64,000 bases of DNA from Hofstenia miamia (taxonomy: Eukaryota; Xenacoelomorpha; Acoela). Position 1 is the first letter of the stretch, and every line of letters starts with the position of its first letter. The stretch covers positions 1,477,896 through 1,541,895 of the forward strand of contig SCFE01000034.1 of assembly GCA_004352715.1 (NCBI GenBank), given 5' to 3'. The position numbers and the translations under genes are program-made. Below the pieces are notes generated by a model that was given only the letters and a program-made list of their open reading frames with translations, ran no database searches and was not told the DNA's origin. Shown in pieces: positions 44,827 to 55,799 of this stretch.

Positions 44827-45702
44827 ATGAATAACACAGTTGGGGAATGTGAGGACACATATTTGAAAACGTTCGATCAATCACTTAGATATTTGAACAT
44901 TCCGATATCCTGTTTTGGAATTGTTGTAAATTTCATTTACTTTTCTGCATTTGAAGATGTTCATGATGCTTCTACAAGGATAGGCTTCCAATGGCTAGCA
45001 GTATGGAATATTCTTAGCTTGATTTTCGATGGAATACTCAATCAAATTGAGTTTTTACTGCAAATAATTTTAGAAACAAATTTATATCTGTGCAAAATGA
45101 TAATGAGTTTAGATGCAGCAACAACTGCGGTCGTTCAGTGGGCTGTAGTTTTAATTTCCACCAACAGGATTGTCGCTCTATTCAGACCAATTTCATATTT
45201 TAATGTGCAATGTAATACAAGGAAAATTTGGAAAATTGTATTTATTTCTTCAGCAGTTATGTTTTTAATAATTTACTGCAGCTTTCTAAGTTACTACAAA
45301 ATTGAAAATCAACTTTGCGTCAGGACATTATTCACATTACCACGTGTTGTTTGGAAGTGTTTTACAATCATCAATATTGCTCTTGTCTTTGGATTTAATT
45401 TCCTTGTATCTTGGAAAATTTCAAAGCTTGGAGATATATTAAACATGGACAGTGAGAAATATAAACAGCAAATAAAATTGTGTAGAAAATCACTGAATGT
45501 ATTTTCTTGGGTGTTTGTGTTCTTCTTTATCCTGCATCTACTTCTTGATGCAGCAATGATATTCCGTTTGAACATTTGCATCAAAAGCATTGCTCATGCA
45601 GTTGAGCAATTGTTTCTCGTTGTTTTCTCCTCGATTAGTCTCATTTTGTTAGCTATGCCAGGAACTGCATTTCGTAGGAAATGTAATATGTATTTCAGAT
45701 GA
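44827..45702 (+). CDS. Class A-like seven-transmembrane receptor, copy 3 (intact, divergent)
   Basis: This 291-residue intronless receptor is the most diverged intact copy. It keeps the sequon (NNT at 2-4), Cys89, Arg114 in STNR, Pro121 and a loop-2 cysteine in NQLCV. Helix 6 reads FFFILHLLLD, so the helix-6 proline present in copies 1 and 2 is Leu here. NPxxY is replaced by SLILL, followed by GTAFRRK as a helix-8 start. Differences from copies 1 and 2 are spread along the whole length rather than in blocks, unlike copies 1, 2, 4 and 5 among themselves. No canonical AATAAA follows; AATACA lies at about 45795. Substitutions without any stop suggest it is kept by selection. The ligand is unknown. 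Confidence 0.83.
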   Translation: MNNTVGECEDTYLKTFDQSLRYLNIPISCFGIVVNFIYFSAFEDVHDASTRIGFQWLAVWNILSLIFDGILNQIEFLLQIILETNLYLCKMIMSLDAATTAVVQWAVVLISTNRIVALFRPISYFNVQCNTRKIWKIVFISSAVMFLIIYCSFLSYYKIENQLCVRTLFTLPRVVWKCFTIINIALVFGFNFLVSWKISKLGDILNMDSEKYKQQIKLCRKSLNVFSWVFVFFFILHLLLDAAMIFRLNICIKSIAHAVEQLFLVVFSSISLILLAMPGTAFRRKCNMYFR

Positions 45703-46683
45703 AATTGGCCAAAACGACACTTTGAATCATCATTATGCAACAAAGTATCATGTAAAAATTGAGGGGGCAATAATTTATAAATTTAATTGTTGAAATACAA
45801 GTGTGTTTTTCATTTTGTGGACAGAAAGGTGTTGAAATTGATTGAGAAAATATATTTAACCAAAGTTCACTGGTCTTAATAACAAATATATAAATAAACT
45901 AGCATTTAAGCAAACATGTTTTCATATAAAATAATAACGTATCTGTTAAGGTCAAGAGCAATATGTTTGCAAGTATCATGAAAATTTTAACCTTCAAATT
46001 AAGTAGAACACATGATGAAAATTTGGAAATTATTTGCAAAATACTTGGATAATAATGTGTGCATAAATTTTGGAAAAAGAAGTTTATGAAATATTTGGCA
46101 AAAATTTTCCGATAAATTTCAAGGAATCAAGTTTGTACAATTTGTACTGTCTTAAAATTTACATCTTACTTCATTAAATAAACATATACATAGTGTATAT
46201 TGGCATATTTTGAATATTTTTGAAGTCAGTCTAACAAACATTTTAGGTTTTCATTGATTACAATTTAAATCAAATTTATATATATATATATATATATATG
46301 CTAAATGCAAAATATCAATACGCAATTTGTAAGTAAAATTCACGAGCGTTATAGTTCTTTTCTATGTTTATGCCAAACATTATGTTCAAGTTTAATATAG
46401 TTACAAATGTTGAAATTATAATGAACAGTGACCAAAATGTTCAACAAATTGTTATGGAATATATACATGCAAAATTACTTCAATCACCAGCCTTTCATTA
46501 GTTTGAAATTGTCTTTTTGACTGAGACATCAATGCTATGTTGTCATTTGTTTTCAAGTAATGGCATTAGACCATAATTCCATCAGTGGTTGTTCTAAGTT
46601 CTACTCCATAGACTAAAATAATAGATAAATTATTATAAATTTGTAAAATTATTAAGGAAAAATTTGCAATCCTCATAAAAACA

Positions 46684-46684
<1 letters not shown>
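45703..46684. other. No recognised gene
   Basis: This is AT-rich 3' flank of GPCR copy 3, with a (TA)n at 46278-46299. The start resembles the 3' flank of copy 5 (AACAAATATATAAATA). Confidence 0.5.

Positions 46685-46719
<35 letters not shown>
46685..46719. repeat. (TA)n microsatellite
   Basis: About 17 TA units. Confidence 0.9.
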
Positions 46720-46720
<1 letters not shown>

Positions 46721-46939
46721 CACCTTACAAAGCCATCCTCAGTATTTTACAAATTGTTCCCTCAAAAATTTCCTAGATTTTATAATAATAGCTAATATTT
46801 TAAATTTTAAGTAATGGCAAGGCTAACTCAAAAAAAGGCAATGCAGCCAAGAATTTGAATATGTTAGCGGAGTGCATTATTTAACTTTACATTGACAACA
46901 TAAAAATATTCTTTAAAGTATAGTGAGCTATAATTTACA

Positions 46940-48283
46940 AAAAAAGCATAACTAGCGTTTATATTTCTCAATTGCACGAGTTTTCCTCAACTTAAAAAAG
47001 TCATTAACATTTTTACAAAAATTTTTAATGAAAATATTTGACAAAATCCCAAACACAGATATATCATCAAAATCACTAAAGGCACTAAAGAAAGCAATTT
47101 TAAAAGCTTCTTTTAGACGTCCACGACAAAATTTAGTATTTTCCTCAAATGCTATGAATATATAACAAAGAAACGTTATACTTATTAATGTGTCAGATGG
47201 GTATATCCTGCAATATAAACTAAAATCATTTTGATATCAGCATCAATCGATGAAGAATCAACTAAAACACCATCAAATATTTCTAAGTGGTCTTTAGTTA
47301 GATTGCATAGGTGACAAGAATGATTAGAACTTGAAGGTAGTTCTGCATTATCCAAAAATACATACAATTTTGTCATATCAATGCGATTTGTAATAACAAT
47401 ACCATTCACAGTGATGTGGTAATTTCCACCATGTCGCTGACGAAATTCTCCAAACTTACTTTCAATAGGGTCGGATTGAAACCATCCCAATTTTACATAT
47501 CTATGCTTGCACTCATTGGAAATAAGAAGGAATTCTATCATAACATTGATAGGCCAACACATGTCCTCTATATTGCCTTTGCAGTATCAATACTTAAAGT
47601 TTTTTTCGTTCATTTGTATGAAAGGGCTTCATGAAATGTGCAAGTTTTGAAAATTATTGAAGAAATAACAACTGGGTACAGTTAGAATCTTCAATTGCGG
47701 ATCTAAATATATCACGCATACGAATGTCTGCATCTTTGGTTTTTACATTAACAATATTCCAAAAACATACAGCAATTTTGATAAATGTTGATGTACCTTT
47801 AATTGTGTTACTGAATTAAAGCTGGCATGGTGTTCAAGAGCATTAGCTGTCTCCAAAACAAAACACTTTTAAAACCAAATCAACATTTTGCCTTTCAGAA
47901 ACCGAAGGAAATACTGAGGCATGCGTTAATTTGGAAAAGTTTAAAAGATTTTGTCTTTCTTGTTGAAAAGTTTAATAAGATCATTAAGATCAGCTATCAT
48001 AACTTCGTTTGAATTATCTAAAATGTTATAAAACTATAAAAACCTCGAATTTTCTTTTTAATGCTGTCAGAAGCCCAGTGCCGACTGCATACAGCCATAT
48101 TGTTAGTGATTTCGTCTATTTTATTACATTCGGTAATGCTTTCACCCATTTGTTTAGATTTTGTTTTTATGGAAAACGATATAACGAATTGCCTCTGTTT
48201 AATTTAGTTATCCCTTTCTTTTTATCTTCATTTGATAACCTGTATCCAGTGCAACATCCATATGTTACGCAACATCGACCCAT
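46940..48283 (-). pseudogene. P-element-like transposase with THAP domain
   Basis: The ATG at 48283 opens a THAP zinc finger: MGRCCVTYGC gives the first C-x4-C, SLYRFP the central FP, and after a frameshift VCSRHWASDSI near 48085 gives the C-x2-H. THAP domains bind the element ends. After a poorly readable leucine-zipper region, minus-strand blocks at about 47780-47650 (AVCFWNIVNVKTKDADIRMR) and 47640-47580 lead to an open stretch at 47562-47185. That stretch has DPIESKFGEFRQRHGGNY, the conserved acidic C-terminal block of P/THAP9 transposases, and then YIAGY. A last frame runs to about 46940. Several stops and frameshifts make it inactive. The distance from the THAP domain to the DPIE block is shorter than in full P transposases, so part may be lost. 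Confidence 0.78.
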
Positions 48284-48293
48284 TAATGAGTAA

Positions 48294-49262
48294 TACCCAT
48301 GTAGCCACCACCAGTGGTCCACTGGTGGGGAATGAGTGGCATTGGCGGCCACCAGTTCCCACCAGTGGACCACTGGTGGAGAAGCAGTGGCAGTTACAGC
48401 CACTCATAGCCACTAGTGGACCACTGGTGGATAAGTAGTGGCATTAGTAGCAATTGCAGCCACTCATAGCCACCAGTGGACCACTGGTGGACCACTAGTG
48501 ACATCTGATTTACTCTTAATCATAAATAATATATGAGCTAATGCTTGCAAGTAAAATGTTATTCATTATTATGCTTTCTTAGATCTCATAAACATATAAA
48601 ATTCTTTGTGAAGAGCTTTTTTGCAATTTTCTGTTTGCAAAAATTATAAAATATATGTGCAGAATAATATTTCAAAATAATTTATTCACTATTATTCGTG
48701 GACCTTGAAATCAATGTCTACATGAGTACTTAAAATTAGGCAAAATATATTTTTGATTATTGGAAAAAAATAATGTTTAAAAATTGCAATTTCTTCGGAA
48801 ATTGAAAATTAAATCTAAATTGGGCATTTTTGTATGCTTGTTGTTATTGCTTATAATAAAAAAATTCGTTATATTTTCCATTGTANNNNNNNNNNNNNNN
48901 NNNNNNNNNNNNNNNNNNNNNNNNNNNNNNNNNNNNNNNNNNNNATAAAAAAATTCGTTATATTTTCCATTGTAAACTTAGAATCAATGTAAATAGTAAG
49001 CTCTCTATCATTTCCTACAACCCTTTGTTGGGTTTGTGTTAGTTTAAACTGCAATGTTCAAACTCTATCAATATAAAAGTTTGCTGTTGCTACATTTGAG
49101 ATATTGCTCTAATGCTTAAATCATATTTTTGCCACCAGTGGACCACTGATGGACCACCAGTTTACCGCTGGTGGTTCACTGGTGCACGGGCGGCCAAACC
49201 CCACCTGGTGGCCCACCGTATCTGCCACTGGTGGTCCACCAGTATTTGGCTACGTGGGTAAT
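48294..49262. mobile_element. Foldback-type element with palindromic repeat arrays
   Basis: The ends are inverted: TACCCATGTAGCCACCACC at 48294 and, on the minus strand from 49258, TACCCACGTAGCC. Each end carries a cluster of the palindrome CCACCAGTGGTCCACTGGTGG and variants, at 48303-48504 (at least four) and 49131-49245. The middle is AT-rich, non-coding and contains a gap. It sits 11 bases upstream of the P-like transposase ATG. Confidence 0.7.
48886..48944. other. Assembly gap flanked by a 30-base repeat
   Basis: The 30 bases before the gap (48856-48885) recur exactly after it (48945-48974), so the gap may have negative or zero true length. Confidence 0.95.
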
Positions 49263-49267
49263 TATAA

Positions 49268-49534
49268 CTACACGCTTTTGTATGCACAAAGGAGAGAGTG
49301 AAATGAAATAACTTGAAGTAGAATGCACATTGCGCTGCCTAGAGGGAAGCATTGAATGCACTCCGCTAATTTATTGAAATACTCGGCTGCATTGCCTTTC
49401 TTTTGAGTATGCCTTGGTAATAGTAAGTTTAATTTATAAATACTGTCTTCTTTGGTGTTTAGACTTGGTTGTAAGGATTTCATGAAAACACTTTCAATGG
49501 GTGTTAAATAACTTGATCTTGATGAATGGCGCAA
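49268..49534 (-). CDS. Unassigned 88-codon open frame in the P-like element 5' region
   Basis: The minus strand reads MRHSSRSSYLTPIESVF followed by KEDSIYKLNLLLPRHTQKK. The phrase SSYLTPIESVF loosely resembles the SPxLNPIExVF block of IS630-type transposases, but too little is present to be sure. Part of the same DNA is the inverted subterminal repeat shared with 46812-46876, which argues that it may be non-coding. Confidence 0.2.
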   Translation of the reverse strand: MRHSSRSSYLTPIESVFMKSLQPSLNTKEDSIYKLNLLLPRHTQKKGNAAEYFNKLAECIQCFPLGSAMCILLQVISFHSLLCAYKSV

Positions 49535-49539
49535 TACTT

Positions 49540-50793
49540 TTATTTCAAGTTTGAGTCGGCATTATATTAAATGATTAGAAATACTAGAACTGATCTCATT
49601 ATCTTAGTTCTTCTAGATATTCCACTACAAAAAACCAATATATGCTTCGCAACAGGTGCATATTATTTATTGGTTTCAGCAGTTGTTTTAGCTTGAATTT
49701 AGTCCTTAGTTTCTCTTTGCTATATTGATATATTGATATTTTTCTTTATTCTTTAATCGTGCCTTCAGTTTGGTATCCTCTATATTCGATTATAATTAGC
49801 TTGATTGTTTTTTGATCTTGTGTTCTTTCTTAAAATGTCTTCTAAATGATTTCCTAATATGTCGATCTATGAAACTATTTCGATGTTGATTCTTCTTTAA
49901 TTCTATAACTAGATTTCATATTTTTGATTAATTGTTCTATACGTGCTGCAATTGTCTAATAATCCTTTAATTAATGACATTATGTAATTCTACGGAGTAT
50001 TTGAGTTCAATAACAATCCTGTATCATTTGGTTTCTGATATATACTCGTTTCAAATTTATTATCTTTTCTAGTTGTTTGTATATTCAAATCATTAACTTT
50101 GTTCTTAGCTTCTAGCTTCTTTGTAAGCTTAAAATTCTAGTCAATTCAACTCAAATTTGTAAGTATGCTGTACAAGTTTGCTATCTTTTGAAGTAGGGCG
50201 CGGGAGCTCAATTATATATGACTAATATATGACTATAGAACTCGTTAATTTTTACAAAATTATTTAAGTTTAATACACAGGGATGGCAAATTTGTTGTTA
50301 ATAGAATTATGAGCATGGATTTTTGCTGTTAACAGTAAATTTAAGAAACAGTTTTTTGAAAAGATTTTCTACTCAACCACACAAAAAAAATTGAAATTTG
50401 GTTTGCTAGATATCAAAATACGGAATTTTGAATTAATAGTCCGATTATTCTGTTATGAAGAGTCTTTGAGAGGCTGGAAAAAAAACTATGTCTGCCCTTC
50501 AAACGTATTCGAGGATACTGCAATTTTAGGATTTAGATTTGGATTTGAAAAATACTTCAGATTTGAATTTTTATAAATCCTGTTTCACGCATTTTATCGT
50601 TTACATATTATTCAAATGTGTACAATGTATTTTCAGATATGTTTTTGCTTTCGACTAATTTCGCAATACTAATTTGGGTGAAAATTAATTCAATGAATTA
50701 ACAATTTTGAATGATCTAATGCAGTAAGATTTGACAAAAATAGACTCTCAAAATTCGGATTCAGATTCACAGATTTGTTGATTAGCAGGAGCT
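49540..50793. other. No recognised gene
   Basis: AT-rich with scattered short frames (for example 50391-50576 plus) that I consider chance. Confidence 0.5.
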
Positions 50794-51590
50794 TAAAGCC
50801 CCGTTTACACTGGTTCAACTTGAGGAATTCGTCAAGCGAATTCAATAGCGCATGGACTCGTTTACACCTATTCCTTATGTTGATTTCATTTGACGATTTC
50901 AATAGCGCATGGTCGCGTTTACATTATTCCTCATGTTCATATCATTTCATGATTTCAATATTGAAAACTCTTGTTTACATTGGTTCCTTTTTCGTTGATA
51001 TTAAACAAACGATTTAAAAGAATAATAACCTAACGTCAGTCATTTACTAATCTAAAGCCCCATTTACACTGGTTCAACTTGAGGAATTCGTCAATCGAAT
51101 TCAATAGCGCATGATCGCGTTTATATCTGTTCCTCATGTTTATTTCATTTGACGATTTCAGTAGCGCATGGACGCGTTTACCCAGTAAAGATAGAACTGT
51201 CGTAACGACGTCACTGAACGACATAATAACAGCACTAAAACGACATTACAAAACAACGTCTTTTCACAATAAAACAACAAACTATCAATAAAAATGCAGT
51301 TTTTAAAAAATATATCTTCAAATTGTCATAATACTAAAATTATTCCAATTTTAAATATTTTTTGTTAGACGGAATTAAACAATTCAACGCCTATTAAACG
51401 CCAATACACCACAAAAACGACGTCGTTACAACAGTTCTATGTTTACTGGGTACATCGGTTCCTCATGTTGATTTCAATTGACGATTTCAATATTGAAAGC
51501 TCCTGTTTACATTATTGGTTCCTTTTTCATTGATATTTATCAAGCGATTTAAAAGAATAATAAGCTTAACGTCGGTCATTTAAGAATCTA
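50794..51590. repeat. Tandem repeat of about 259 bases, second unit interrupted
   Basis: The unit starts at TAAAGCCCCGTTTACACTGG (50794) and again at 51053. Inside each unit a ~56-base sub-repeat with GACGATTTCAATAGCGCATGG and CCTCATGTTGATTTCATTT recurs. The second unit is split by the MITE at 51181-51450. Confidence 0.85.
51181..51450. mobile_element. 270 bp MITE with ~32 bp terminal inverted repeats and TA target
   Basis: The left end CCCAGTAAAGATAGAACTGT is matched inverted at the right by CCCAGTAAACATAGAACTGT, continuing through GTAACGACGTC. TA lies on both sides (51179-51180 and 51451-51452), and removing one TA plus the element restores the tandem repeat unit. It has no coding capacity. 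It is probably mobilised by a Tc1/mariner-type enzyme. Confidence 0.88.
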
Positions 51591-52156
51591 ATTAACACAG
51601 ACAGGTGTACAGAGCCGTAGCTATGGTGGCAAGGATGGGCAATTGTCCAACTAAATATATTTTAGCCTTGTCTTTGTCAACTCGAAAAATGGGGGAAATA
51701 TGCAACTACTCCAGAGTAGACTGACAAATTCTCTATTTAACTATTGATGACGGATTAGGGTGCAAGTTGATCCAGGAAAAGTTTACTTCAATATTTTTAC
51801 AAAGATAGTACAGCTGCAGGAATTAATGGCTAGGATTTTAGTTGCACAATTTGATGAAAACCATGTAAACTATAAAAGAAATCAAGGCGACACCATAAAA
51901 TTTCTTTTAAATATTTTCAATTGAATGTCTTATCAATTGAGCAAAATTTTGATAGTAATCAAAGGAATATTTACATAAATCCAATTCTAACAGTAAATGT
52001 CATATAGAAATTGTCATGACCTTTGTGTTACATTCAGTGATGAATACTATTGTTAAGTAGGTAGCAATTTCGTAAAAACATCAATGTTTGATTCTTGCAG
52101 CTTTAGTGGTGCCATCAAAGTTAATACTGACTGGTCAGTTTTTGGCTAGGAAATTT
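51591..52156. other. No recognised gene
   Basis: A transposon-end-like phrase AGAGCCGTAGCTATGGTGGC lies at about 51610. The rest is AT-rich. Confidence 0.45.
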
Positions 52157-52912
52157 NNNNNNNNNNNNNNNNNNNNNNNNNNNNNNNNNNNNNNNNNNNN
52201 NNNNNNNNNNNNNNNNNNNNNNNNNNNNNNNNNNNNNNNNNNNNNNNNNNNNNNNNNNNNNNNNNNNNNNNNNNNNNNNNNNNNNNNNNNNNNNNNNNNN
52301 NNNNNNNNNNNNNNNNNNNNNNNNNNNNNNNNNNNNNNNNNNNNNNNNNNNNNNNNNNNNNNNNNNNNNNNNNNNNNNNNNNNNNNNNNNNNNNNNNNNN
52401 NNNNNNNNNNNNNNNNNNNNNNNNNNNNNNNNNNNNNNNNNNNNNNNNNNNNNNNNNNNNNNNNNNNNNNNNNNNNNNNNNNNNNNNNNNNNNNNNNNNN
52501 NNNNNNNNNNNNNNNNNNNNNNNNNNNNNNNNNNNNNNNNNNNNNNNNNNNNNNNNNNNNNNNNNNNNNNNNNNNNNNNNNNNNNNNNNNNNNNNNNNNN
52601 NNNNNNNNNNNNNNNNNNNNNNNNNNNNNNNNNNNNNNNNNNNNNNNNNNNNNNNNNNNNNNNNNNNNNNNNNNNNNNNNNNNNNNNNNNNNNNNNNNNN
52701 NNNNNNNNNNNNNNNNNNNNNNNNNNNNNNNNNNNNNNNNNNNNNNNNNNNNNNNNNNNNNNNNNNNNNNNNNNNNNNNNNNNNNNNNNNNNNNNNNNNN
52801 NNNNNNNNNNNNNNNNNNNNNNNNNNNNNNNNNNNNNNNNNNNNNNNNNNNNNNNNNNNNNNNNNNNNNNNNNNNNNNNNNNNNNNNNNNNNNNNNNNNN
52901 NNNNNNNNNNNN
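52157..52912. other. Assembly gap
   Basis: 756 N. Confidence 0.99.
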
Positions 52913-52949
52913 TTTTTTTACAAAACTATAAACTACACTTTATAATTAA

Positions 52950-53511
52950 CTAAAATAATTGTATATGATAAGATTTAAAATAGATGTAATCTTTGAAATG
53001 TATCATTTGCTTGTTTAGTATGTTGGTCCGTTCTAATTTCTTTAAGTATAATGCTTCCCCTATTTTTGTATTGTTAGTTTTTATAATGATGTTAAAATTG
53101 TCTTTTTTAATTTCATGATGGTGTTGAAATATTTCAGTATTTAAATGTCCATTAATATGCTCTTTTATACGTTTCCCAAAATGGCGGCTTGTTTCTCCAA
53201 TGTACAATTTGTTACAATTGTCACATTGATATTTATAAACTATTGAAGAAACTAAGTCTTCGGGAATGTTGTCTTTGTTCTTAAAAAGATGTTCAGTTTT
53301 CTACTAAAAATTGGAATAAATCTTGATCTTATGAGCTTTTTATTGATATTTACTAAGTTATTTGACAATTTCTTGATGTTGTTTTCTATATATGGAAGTT
53401 TCCAATATATTTTTTGCTTCGCTTGATCTTGCAATAATTGAGTTGTTAACTTTGTTTCATTATCTTGTTGTAAAATTTGTTAGAACTTTGTAATCAGATG
53501 ATATTGCATAA
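52950..53511 (-). pseudogene. Penelope-like element: end of RT and GIY-YIG endonuclease
   Basis: This is the C-terminal region of a Penelope-like retroelement protein on the minus strand. The linker after the reverse transcriptase reads KIYWKLPYIENNIKKLSNNL (about 53420-53350). Following a one-base frameshift near 53305, the typical KNKDNIPEDLVSSIVYK and CDNCNKL lead into the GIY-YIG nuclease: YIGETSRHFGKRIKEHI at 53207-53155, with the catalytic Tyr, Arg and the conserved EH. It ends in GEALYLKKLERTNILNKQM near 52990. The nuclease core itself is open. The RT core is missing: at 53511 the sequence is replaced by an inverted-repeat element. Confidence 0.85.
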
Positions 53512-55799
53512 AAGTAGTAATATTAAGGGAGACCCTGTCTCACAAAATGACCTTGAGCTCTGCGATATCGAGGGGGGTGTTTGCAAGTGTTAATTAGTGA
53601 CTCATTCTACTTGACAAATGTTTTTGACAGCTTACTAATGGGTTTTTAGTGACGTCAGATATTTTTAAGTATGTCTACTAATGGATTTCAATTAGTAATG
53701 CTTTTAATTGATTTACATGTTAGGGCCATTTTTTGGTATTGAGTAATTTCACTTTGATAATATCACATTTGTTTGCATTACGCAATGTTAATATATACCT
53801 TATTATAACAACCCCTTTCGGGATACGTACACATAATATTACAAACTAATTTTCCATAATTTCGAAAAGGTTATACATACATTGCTTATAGCGTTTTTGA
53901 GAGGCTTCAAAAAACATATTTCGCATTTTGTAAAAACATTCCTTGTTATCACACATTTTCGTTTTCGTCAATACATGTGGAAAATATTAAACATAGTTAA
54001 ACAAAAAGTGATCGCAATCCGTTGTAATAAAAACGTTTAAAATTTTTATAGACACTAGTAAAAAACATGATTGTCTAGTTTACATGTTAAAAAACAAAAA
54101 ATTTAATACACATGGAAAAATATTAAATATAGAAATTAAACAAAGAGATCGCATATTCGCTATACTTAATGGTGTAATACATAATANNNNNNNNNNNNNN
54201 NNNNNNNNNNNNNNNNNNNNNNNNNNNNNNNNNNNNNNNNNNNNNNNNNNNNNNNNNNNNNNNNNNNNNNNNNNNNNNNNNNNNNNNNNNNNNNNNNNNN
54301 NNNNNNNNNNNNNNNNNNNNNNNNNNNNNNNNNNNNNNNNNNNNNNNNNNNNNNNNNNNNNNNNNNNNNNNNNNNNNNNNNNNNNNNNNNNNNNNNNNNN
54401 NNNNNNNNNNNNNNNNNNNNNNNNNNNNNNNNNNNNNNNNNNNNNNNNNNNNNNNNNNNNNNNNNNNNNNNNNNNNNNNNNNNNNNNNNNNNNNNNNNNN
54501 NNNNNNNNNNNNNNNNNNNNNNNNNNNNNNNNNNNNNNNNNNNNNNNNNNNNNNNNNNNNNNNNNNNNNNNNNNNNNNNNNNNNNNNNNNNNNNNNNNNN
54601 NNNNNNNNNNNNNNNNNNNNNNNNNNNNNNNNNNNNNNNNNNNNNNNNNNNNNNNNNNNNNNNNNNNNNNNNNNNNNNNNNNNNNNNNNNNNNNNNNNNN
54701 NNNNNNNNNNNNNNNNNNNNNNNNNNNNNNNNNNNNNNNNNNNNNNNNNNNNNNNNNNNNNNNNNNNNNNNNNNNNNNNNNNNNNNNNNNNNNNNNNNNN
54801 NNNNNNNNNNNNNNNNNNNNNNNNNNNNNNNNNNNNNNNNNNNNNNNNNNNNNNNNNNNNNNNNNNNNNNNNNNNNNNNNNNNNNNNNNNNNNNNNNNNN
54901 NNNNNNNNNNNNNNNNNNNNNNNNNNNNNNNNNNNNNNNNNNNNNNNNNNNNNNNNNNNNNNNNNNNNNNNNNNNNNNNNNNNNNNNNNNNNNNNNNNNN
55001 NNNNNNNNNNNNNNNNNNNNNNNNNNNNNNNNNNNNNNNNNNNNNNNNNNNNNNNNNNNNNNNNNNNNNNNNNNNNNNNNNNNNNNNNNNNNNNNNNNNN
55101 NNNNNNNNNNNNNNNNNNNNNNNNNNNNNNNNNNNNNNNNNNNNNNNNNNNNNNNNNNNNNNNNNNNNNNNNNNNNNNNNNNNNNNAAACTAGACAATCA
55201 TGTTTTTTACTAGTGTCTATAAAAATTTTAAACGTTTTTATTACAACGGATTGCGATCACTTTTTGTTTAACTATGTTTAATATTTTCCACATGTATTGA
55301 CGAAAACGAAAATGTGTGATAACAAGGAATATTTTTACAAAATGCGAAATATGTTTTTTGAAGCCTCTCAAAAACGATATAAGCAATGTATGTATAACCT
55401 TTTCGAAATTATGGAAAATTAGTTTGTAATATTATGTGTACGTATCCCGAAAGGGGTTGTTATAATAAGGTATATATTAACATTGCGTAATGCAAACAAA
55501 TGTGATATTATCAAAGTGAAATTACTCATACCAAAAAATGGCCCGTGATATTATCAAAGTGAGGATTACTCATACCAAAAAATGGCCCTAACATGTAAAT
55601 CAATTAAAAGCATTACTAATTGAAATCCATTAGTAGACATACTTAAAAATATCTGACGTCACTAAAAACCCATTAGTAAGCTGTCAAAAACATTTGTCAA
55701 GTAGAATGAGTCACTAATTAACACTTGCAAACACCCCCCTCGATATCGCAGAGCTCAAGGTCATTTTGTGAGACAGGGTCTCCCTTAATATTACTACTT
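53512..55799. mobile_element. Long inverted-repeat (foldback) element around a gap
   Basis: The left arm at 53512-54081 (570 bp) is repeated in inverse orientation as the right arm at 55187-55799 (613 bp). The outer tips are AAGTAGTAATATTAAGGGAG and its complement. The right arm is longer mainly because TGATATTATCAAAGTGA...AAAATGGCCC is duplicated at 55504-55587. Inside the left arm after 54081, a further stretch (54100-54160) resembles 53970-54030. No ORF is visible in the arms; the centre is a 1000 N gap. Confidence 0.85.
54187..55186. other. Assembly gap (1000 N) inside the inverted repeat
   Basis: This is a placeholder-sized gap between the two arms, as often happens with palindromes. 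Confidence 0.99.

Larger units (their letters stand above)
46812..49420 (-). mobile_element. P-like (THAP) DNA transposon with inverted subterminal repeats
   Basis: The transposase (48283-46940) is flanked by inverted copies of one ~65 base segment. AAAGGCAATGCAGCC and TTAGCGGAGTGCATT are on the plus strand at about 46837-46875 and on the minus strand at about 49400-49350. This matches the P-element habit of carrying inverted repeats inside the ends. Outer ends and target duplication are not resolved. Confidence 0.6.

Noticed and set aside
48167-48438. Three overlapping short frames over the ACCAGTGGTCCACTGG array
   Set aside because: They are by-products of the palindromic repeats and THAP region; the repeats themselves explain the open frames.
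48303-48504. Possible CRISPR array because of regularly spaced palindromic repeats
   Set aside because: This is a eukaryotic genome, spacers are themselves similar, there are no cas genes, and the cluster is mirrored at the other end of a transposon-like element.
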